A DNA stretch of 9,433 bases. Source: JBELMB01 sp042088665. Its GTDB lineage: Bacteria > Pseudomonadota > Alphaproteobacteria > Rhodobacterales > Rhodobacteraceae. Position 1 is the first letter of the stretch. Every line of letters starts with the position of its first letter. The stretch spans positions 1 to 9,433 of the forward strand of contig JBELMB010000199.1 in assembly GCA_042088665.1 (NCBI GenBank), read 5' to 3'. Under the pieces are notes generated by a model that was not told the DNA's origin, did not search any database, and saw only the letters and a list, made by a program, of their open reading frames with translations. The translations under genes and the position numbers were made by a program. This document shows, piece by piece, positions 5,537-9,433 of this stretch.

Positions 5537-6115
5537 TTAGGAGTTGTTTCCGTCGTCCTGCATTTTTTGCTTCAGCGCAGCGAGCCCTGCAAAGGGCCGC
5601 ACGGCTTCATCATCCATTGGTGTGACACCGTCCTCGGCGAACTGTGCCGCCCCCAGGGCTGCGCCGTCCTTGCGCGGGTAGGCCGGAAGCGCCAGCGCCA
5701 GCGCCTCTGCCATCAGCGCGACAAGATCGATCACGTCGCCGAGCGGCTCGAGGGTGTCGTCCTCCGGGGTTTCCGTCTCCGAGCCGGCTTCGGGCGCCTC
5801 AAGTTCGGAGGGCGGCACAAAGCGGCGTGCCACGGTTTCGTCCAGCCGGGTCGTCACGGGCTCGAGCGAGACAATGCAGGGCTGGACCACCGTCGCGCCC
5901 AGTTTTGCGTCCAGCGCCCAACCGCGCCCGCCGCGCGGCGTCAGCGTGCCTTCGAACCGCAGCTTGCGCAAAGCCGAGGCGCCAAGAGTTTCCGCGAGTG
6001 CTGCGCGGTCCTCGGCGTCAGGTACAATGGCAAAGCGGGTCGGCGTGCCCTGCCGCAGGTCTGCGACGCGCAGCCGTGTTTGGGGAGGGATCCCCGGATC
6101 CATAGGCGATGCCAT
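5537..6115 (-). CDS. yceD: DUF177 (YceD-like) protein linked to 23S rRNA accumulation
   Basis: The 192-residue protein has the DUF177/YceD pattern. It has a beta-rich N-terminal half (RLRVADLRQGTPTRFAI, then LRKLRFEGTLTPRG at 49-62), the conserved cysteine segment VVQPCIVSLEPVTTRLDETV (76-95), an acidic loop at about 103-123, and the C-terminal signature DVIDLVALMAEALALALPAYPR (127-148). Family members sit directly upstream of rpmF in most bacteria and are needed for normal 23S rRNA levels in E. coli and plants; that role is carried over here by family and context. The ATG at 6115 is preceded by AGGGG with a six-base spacer. The frame remains open upstream into the divergent bamE region, without family content. 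A second ATG four codons later is possible. Confidence 0.9.
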   Translation of the reverse strand: MASPMDPGIPPQTRLRVADLRQGTPTRFAIVPDAEDRAALAETLGASALRKLRFEGTLTPRGGRGWALDAKLGATVVQPCIVSLEPVTTRLDETVARRFVPPSELEAPEAGSETETPEDDTLEPLGDVIDLVALMAEALALALPAYPRKDGAALGAAQFAEDGVTPMDDEAVRPFAGLAALKQKMQDDGNNS

Positions 6116-6136
6116 GCTTGTCCCCTGTGCCAATGC

Positions 6137-6165
6137 TTGCTTGTGGATGTTTCCTCTTGTAAGCG
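6137..6165 (+). promoter_or_regulatory. candidate bamE promoter
   Basis: TTGCTT (6137-6142), a 17-bp spacer and TAAGCG (6160-6165). The predicted start is near 6172, 31 bases before the chosen bamE ATG. The motif matches are moderate to weak; position between divergent genes is the main support. Confidence 0.3.
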
Positions 6166-6174
6166 ATTTACGAG
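6156..6174. promoter_or_regulatory. imperfect dyad in the bamE/yceD divergent promoter region
   Basis: CTTGTAAGCGATTTACGAG is an imperfect 19-bp dyad centred on 6165 (six of nine pairs). The candidate -10 elements of the two divergent genes abut at this centre, so a protein bound here could control both. Small and imperfect; could be chance. Confidence 0.25.
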
Positions 6175-6193
6175 GCCGCGAATGCCAAAACAA
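6165..6193 (-). promoter_or_regulatory. candidate yceD promoter
   Basis: Minus strand TTGTTT (6188-6193), a 17-bp spacer and TAAATC (6165-6170), giving a start near 6158 and a leader of about 43 bases. Its -10 abuts the -10 of the bamE promoter on the other strand. The match is moderate. Confidence 0.3.
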
Positions 6194-6202
6194 GGGGGGC
6201 AC

Positions 6203-6691
6203 ATGCGTACCGAGGCGAGATCCACCTCCAATCACCGTGTCACGCGACGCTTGCGCGCAACTGCTGCGCTGGGAGCCATTGCGGTGCTGGGTGCGTGTTC
6301 TGCCGACTACAGGACGCATGGGTACATGCCACCCGAGGATGAGTTGCAGCAGATCGTGCCGGGCGTGGACACACGCGCCACGGTCGAGGATCTTGTCGGC
6401 GTGCCGAATGCCTCCGGCGTTCTGAACAATTCCGGCTTTTACTATATAGAGTCGGAAGTGCGCCACTTTGCCTGGCGTCGTCCCACGGTGACGGATCGCG
6501 AGATTCTGGCGATCACCTTTGACGAGGCAGGCGTGGTCGACAATATCGTCAACTACGGGCTGGAAGACGGCAAGGTCGTGCCGATCACCCGTCGCGTGAC
6601 AAAATCCAGCGATGGCGACATCAGCTTTATCCGCAAACTGTTCGGCAATCTGGGCGGCATCAACCTGGGCAATTTCGTCGGCGGTGGTTGA
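6203..6691 (+). CDS. bamE: outer membrane protein assembly factor BamE (lipoprotein)
   Basis: The 162-residue protein has a lipoprotein signal: basic residues RRLR at 15-18, a hydrophobic stretch, and lipobox LGAC with Cys32 as the lipidated residue. The mature part carries the SmpA/OmlA (BamE) fold pattern: THGYMPPEDELQQIVPGVDTRATVEDLVGVPN (38-69), SGFYYIES (77-84) and a strand with ILAITFDEAGVVDNI (101-115). The C-terminal segment DISFIRKLFGNLGGINLG is common in alphaproteobacterial homologues. It should sit on the periplasmic face of the outer membrane and help the BAM complex insert beta-barrel proteins. The ATG at 6203 has AGGGG five bases upstream. An in-frame ATG at 6182 also has a GAGG, but that would place the ribosome site at the predicted transcription start and lengthen an already long n-region, so 6203 is preferred. 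Confidence 0.92.
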   Translation: MRTEARSTSNHRVTRRLRATAALGAIAVLGACSADYRTHGYMPPEDELQQIVPGVDTRATVEDLVGVPNASGVLNNSGFYYIESEVRHFAWRRPTVTDREILAITFDEAGVVDNIVNYGLEDGKVVPITRRVTKSSDGDISFIRKLFGNLGGINLGNFVGGG

Positions 6692-6870
6692 TCGTCCTCG
6701 CGGCGGTCCCGCTGGGTGACGCAGGGCGTTGGCCCCTCATACAGGCTGCGCGGGCGTGATGTCGCAGGGACAGCTTATGGAAATCCTGACCTTGATCCCG
6801 TTGCCATGGCCTGCCACCTCTTTCGGGACGGCACACGAAGACCTGTGTGCCCCTCGCGGGAGACTCCGGG

Positions 6871-7602
6871 ATGGTGAACCTCACCCGTGGGCGATACGCG
6901 GCGCGTCTGGCCGCTTGCCCTGAAGACATCGCACGCGCCCAGGCGCTGCGGTCGCGGTGTTTCGGAACCCCCGATGCGCTTGATGCCGACGCCTATGATG
7001 ACCTGTGCGACCATGTGTTGGTGAGCGATGTGGCGTCGGAGCGTTTGGTGTGTTGTTTCCGCTTTCTGCCGCTGCCGCACGGACGCGCCATCGGGCAAAG
7101 CTATGCGGCGCAGTATTATGAACTCGGCGCGCTGGAGGCCTTTGAGGGGCCGATGGTGGAAATGGGGCGGTTCTGCGTGGATGCGGATGCGCAGGACCCG
7201 GATATTCTGCGCGTCGCCTGGGGCGCGCTGACGGCCTATGTGGACCGGCATGGGGTCGAACTGCTGTTCGGGTGCGCGTCGTTCTCGGGCACGGACGCGC
7301 GGGCCTATGAAGATGCTTTCGCGGTCCTGAAGGCGCGTCATCTGGCGCCAAAGCGCTGGCTGCCCCGGGTGAAGGCCCCCAAGGTCTTTGAGTTTGCGCA
7401 GCGCCTTCGGCGCGTTCCGGACGCCCGAAAGGCCATGTCGCGCATGCCGCCGCTGCTGAAGACCTATCTCATGATGGGGGGCTGGGTCAGCGATCACGCG
7501 GTGGTGGACCAGCAGATGAACACGCTGCATGTTTTCACCGGCGTTGAAATTGCGGCCATTCCTCCAGCCCGCAAGAAACTCCTGCGCGCAGTGGCCGGGT
7601 GA
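6871..7602 (+). CDS. olsB: L-ornithine N(alpha)-acyltransferase
   Basis: The 243-residue protein belongs to the GNAT-like OlsB/hemolysin-type family. It transfers a 3-hydroxyacyl chain from ACP to the alpha-amino group of ornithine, the first step of ornithine-lipid synthesis at the inner membrane. Visible family features are ALRSRCFG (25-32), the acidic DADAYDDLCDHVLV (38-51), the core strand LVCCFRFLP (59-67), SYAAQYYELGALEAFEGPMVEMGRFCVD (77-104) and LLFGCASFSGTD (131-142). The ATG at 6871 has GGGAGA eight bases upstream; an in-frame GTG at 6847 lacks this. The 179 bases separating it from bamE show no strong promoter or terminator, so the two may be co-transcribed. OlsA, which finishes ornithine lipid and is adjacent in Rhodobacter and several roseobacters, does not follow. 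Confidence 0.88.
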   Translation: MVNLTRGRYAARLAACPEDIARAQALRSRCFGTPDALDADAYDDLCDHVLVSDVASERLVCCFRFLPLPHGRAIGQSYAAQYYELGALEAFEGPMVEMGRFCVDADAQDPDILRVAWGALTAYVDRHGVELLFGCASFSGTDARAYEDAFAVLKARHLAPKRWLPRVKAPKVFEFAQRLRRVPDARKAMSRMPPLLKTYLMMGGWVSDHAVVDQQMNTLHVFTGVEIAAIPPARKKLLRAVAG

Positions 7603-7606
7603 GGCG

Positions 7607-7653
7607 CCGAATTCTTGCGAAGAATTCGGACCGTTTTCTTTGCAAGAAAACGG
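7607..7653. repeat. pair of related 23-nt hairpins after olsB
   Basis: Two perfect hairpins, 7607-7629 and 7631-7653, are separated by one base. Each has a 10-bp stem and a three-base loop (GCG, TGC), starts CCG and ends CGG, and shares TTCTT/AAGAA next to the loop. They differ at two stem pairs, AA/TT in the first and TT/AA in the second, and both changes preserve pairing. No T run follows on the olsB strand. Likely a transcript-end or mRNA-protecting element between olsB and the ABC-F gene, but function is not shown. Confidence 0.8.
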
Positions 7654-7657
7654 CCCC

Positions 7658-7686
7658 TTGACGCGGACTGCGCGCTTACCTAGCGA
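7658..7686 (+). promoter_or_regulatory. candidate promoter of the ABC-F gene (leaderless start)
   Basis: TTGACG (7658-7663), a 17-bp spacer, then TAGCGA (7681-7686). The predicted start falls at about 7693-7695, on the ATG at 7695. No Shine-Dalgarno is found before either candidate ATG, which fits a leaderless mRNA. The -35 is strong and the -10 weak. Confidence 0.4.
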
Positions 7687-7694
7687 TGCGCTCC

Positions 7695-9419
7695 ATGGCA
7701 GCTCCGCTTTTGCAACTCTCCGACATCTCGCTCACCTTCGGGGGTGAGCCTGTCTTCGACGCCCTGTCGCTCAACGTTCATGGGGGGGACCGCGTCGCCC
7801 TTGTGGGCCGCAACGGCTCTGGCAAATCCACATTGATGAAGGTCATGGCCGGCCTCGTCGAAGCGGACCGGGGGGCCCGGGTCGTGCCTGCAGGCACCTC
7901 CGTGGGCTATATGGAGCAAGAGCCGGACCTGTCGGGATTCGACACCCTTGGGGCGTTTGCAACATCCGGCCTCGCAGCCTCTGAGCTCTACCTCGTCGAG
8001 CGCGCGTCCGAGGGGCTGAAGTTTGACCCCGACCGCCCTGTGGCCACCGCGTCAGGTGGCGAGCGCCGCCGCGCCGCCCTTGCCAAACTCATGGCCGAGG
8101 CCCCGGACCTGATGCTTCTGGACGAGCCGACCAACCATCTCGACATCGAGGCCATCGGCTGGCTCGAAGACGAGTTGCGCAGCACCCGCCGCGCCTTTGT
8201 CCTGATTTCGCACGACCGGCGGTTCCTGTCCGAACTCTCTCGCGCCACGCTCTGGATCGATCGGGGGCAAGTGCGCCGTCAGGAACGTGGCTTTGTCGCC
8301 TTCGAGGCCTGGCGCGACAAGGCCTGGGAAGACGAGGATTCGCAGCGCCACAAGCTTGACCGCAAGATCAAGGCAGAGGCCCGCTGGGCTGTCGAGGGCA
8401 TCTCTGCCCGGCGGACCCGCAACCAGGGGCGGATGCGGGCGTTGCAGGATTTGCGCAAGGACCGCGCCTCGCAGATCCGCCGCCAGGGGGCCGCGGCCAT
8501 GGCGCTGACCTCCGGCCCCAAGTCCGGGCGCAAGGTGATCGAGGCGCAGGGCCTGACCCTCGCTTTTGATGGCAATCCGATTATATCGGGCTTTGACCTG
8601 ACCGTGATGCGCGGTGACCGGGTTGCCTTTGTCGGTCCCGATGGCATCGGCAAGACCACTCTGATCCGTCTGCTCATGGGAGAGATCGCCCCGGACAGCG
8701 GCACCATCAAGCTTGGTACGAATCTGGTGCCCGCGGTCTTTGACCAGACGCGCGCGCAACTCGATCCCGAAGCGTCGCTCTGGGACAGTCTGACAACGGA
8801 CCGCGATATGCGCGTGTCCGGCCAGTCCGATCAGGTCATGGTCCGGGGCGCCCCGCGCCATGTCGTCGGCTACCTCAAGGATTTCCTCTTTGACGAACGG
8901 CGGGTGCGGGCCAAGGTCGGATCGCTGTCCGGCGGGGAAAAGGCACGGCTGCTGCTGGCCCGGATCATGGCGCGGGAAAGCAACCTGCTGGTGCTGGACG
9001 AACCGACCAACGATCTCGACGTCGAAACGCTGGACCTGCTGCAGGAGCTGATGGACGACTACGACGGCACCGTTCTGTTGATCTCGCACGACCGGGACTT
9101 CCTCGACCGCGTCGCCACCACCACGATTGCCATGGAGGGGCGCGGCCGGGCCACGGTCTATGCCGGTGGCTGGTCCGACATGATGGCCCTGCGCGGGGAG
9201 AGCGCCCCGCAGGCCGAAAAGGCGCGGCGCAAGCCTTCCGGCGGCGCCGGGGACAAGCCGGGCCCGGAAAAGCCCGCCCAGAAACCGACGCTGAGTTTCA
9301 CCGAGAAACATCGTCTGGAGGCCTTGCCCGACGAGATGGAGCGCCTGACGGCTGAAATCGGCAAGCTCGAAGCCTTCCTCGCTGATCCGACCCTCTTCGA
9401 GACCGCTCCGATGAAGTAG
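7695..9419 (+). CDS. ABC-F family ATPase (Uup-like), 3' end cut by contig end
   Basis: Two ABC ATPase domains without membrane segments, the ABC-F arrangement. Domain 1 has Walker A GRNGSGKST (38-46), Q75, signature ASGGE (119-123), DEPTN (143-147) and switch ISHD (171-174). A charged linker of about 75 residues (200-275) corresponds to the tRNA-contacting P-site arm. Domain 2 has GPDGIGKTT (314-322), LSGGE (411-415), DEPTN (435-439) and ISHD (463-466). Both catalytic glutamates are present. A Lys/Pro/Gly-rich stretch (about 505-532) leads into the start of a C-terminal coiled coil (533-574), as in Uup. ABC-F proteins bind the ribosomal E site and relieve stalled translation, or for Uup affect DNA and ribosome biology. 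ATG 7695 is preferred over 7686. The apparent TAG stop (9417-9419) uses two bases of adapter sequence, so the real C terminus is missing; the coiled coil should continue. Confidence 0.93.
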   Translation: MAAPLLQLSDISLTFGGEPVFDALSLNVHGGDRVALVGRNGSGKSTLMKVMAGLVEADRGARVVPAGTSVGYMEQEPDLSGFDTLGAFATSGLAASELYLVERASEGLKFDPDRPVATASGGERRRAALAKLMAEAPDLMLLDEPTNHLDIEAIGWLEDELRSTRRAFVLISHDRRFLSELSRATLWIDRGQVRRQERGFVAFEAWRDKAWEDEDSQRHKLDRKIKAEARWAVEGISARRTRNQGRMRALQDLRKDRASQIRRQGAAAMALTSGPKSGRKVIEAQGLTLAFDGNPIISGFDLTVMRGDRVAFVGPDGIGKTTLIRLLMGEIAPDSGTIKLGTNLVPAVFDQTRAQLDPEASLWDSLTTDRDMRVSGQSDQVMVRGAPRHVVGYLKDFLFDERRVRAKVGSLSGGEKARLLLARIMARESNLLVLDEPTNDLDVETLDLLQELMDDYDGTVLLISHDRDFLDRVATTTIAMEGRGRATVYAGGWSDMMALRGESAPQAEKARRKPSGGAGDKPGPEKPAQKPTLSFTEKHRLEALPDEMERLTAEIGKLEAFLADPTLFETAPMK

Positions 9420-9433
9420 ATCGGAAGAGCACA
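9418..9433 (+). other. sequencing-adapter remnant at contig end
   Basis: AGATCGGAAGAGCACA is identical to the first 16 bases of the Illumina TruSeq read-1 adapter and sits exactly at the last base of the window. The biological sequence ends at 9417. This is an assembly artefact, not part of the genome. Confidence 0.95.

Noticed and set aside
6182..6202. Alternative bamE start at ATG 6182
   Set aside because: It has a GAGG, but this would sit at the predicted transcription start, and it adds seven residues before an already long lipoprotein n-region. The AGGGG before 6203 is better placed.
2343..6728. 13-mer GTGACGCAGGGCG shared by 2343-2355 and 6716-6728
   Set aside because: In 9.4 kb of GC-rich DNA one shared 13-mer is expected by chance, and the flanks do not match.
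8052..9311. 419-codon minus-strand frame opposite the ABC-F gene
   Set aside because: Shadow frame; the plus strand shows complete paired ABC motifs in the expected order.
1..9433. CRISPR, insertion sequence, prophage, toxin-antitoxin or defence genes
   Set aside because: No regularly spaced repeats, transposase, integrase or nuclease motifs were seen. The gene content is core metabolism and translation throughout.

Overview
This is a chromosomal housekeeping segment from an alphaproteobacterium, most likely a member of the Rhodobacterales (Roseobacter group). Three things point there: the high GC content, the minus-strand order yceD-rpmF-plsX-fabH-ihfA-merR next to a tRNA-Pro gene, and the presence of an ornithine-lipid acyltransferase (OlsB). 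The lineage is inferred from gene order and protein character; no database was searched.

Minus strand, reading from about 6115 down to 1: yceD (DUF177) is followed by rpmF (ribosomal protein L32), plsX and fabH (the first steps of phospholipid and fatty-acid synthesis), ihfA (integration host factor alpha), a MerR-type regulator with a very long disordered acidic tail, and a 5' portion of tRNA-Pro(GGG) cut by the left edge. plsX and fabH are separated by one base, and ihfA and merR by ten, so each pair is probably co-transcribed. About 550 bases without a convincing gene separate fabH from ihfA. They hold a 25-bp tandem repeat that includes the fabH stop codon, several small inverted repeats, and a likely ihfA promoter with an exact IHF consensus site directly upstream of its -35 element.

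Plus strand, from 6203 to the right edge: a BamE-like outer-membrane lipoprotein, OlsB, a pair of closely related hairpins, and an ABC-F ATPase (Uup-like). bamE and yceD diverge from an 87-bp gap with abutting candidate promoters. The theme is envelope and lipid biosynthesis (plsX, fabH, olsB, bamE) coupled to translation (rpmF, yceD, ABC-F, tRNA-Pro) and nucleoid or transcription control (ihfA, merR).

The right end is not natural sequence. The last 16 bases (9418-9433) equal the start of the Illumina TruSeq adapter, and the apparent stop codon of the ABC-F gene uses two adapter bases. That gene is therefore 3'-truncated by the contig end. I see no phage, insertion sequence, CRISPR array, toxin-antitoxin or defence locus, and no convincing undescribed multi-gene system. 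The interest lies in regulatory DNA, repeats and unusual protein tails.
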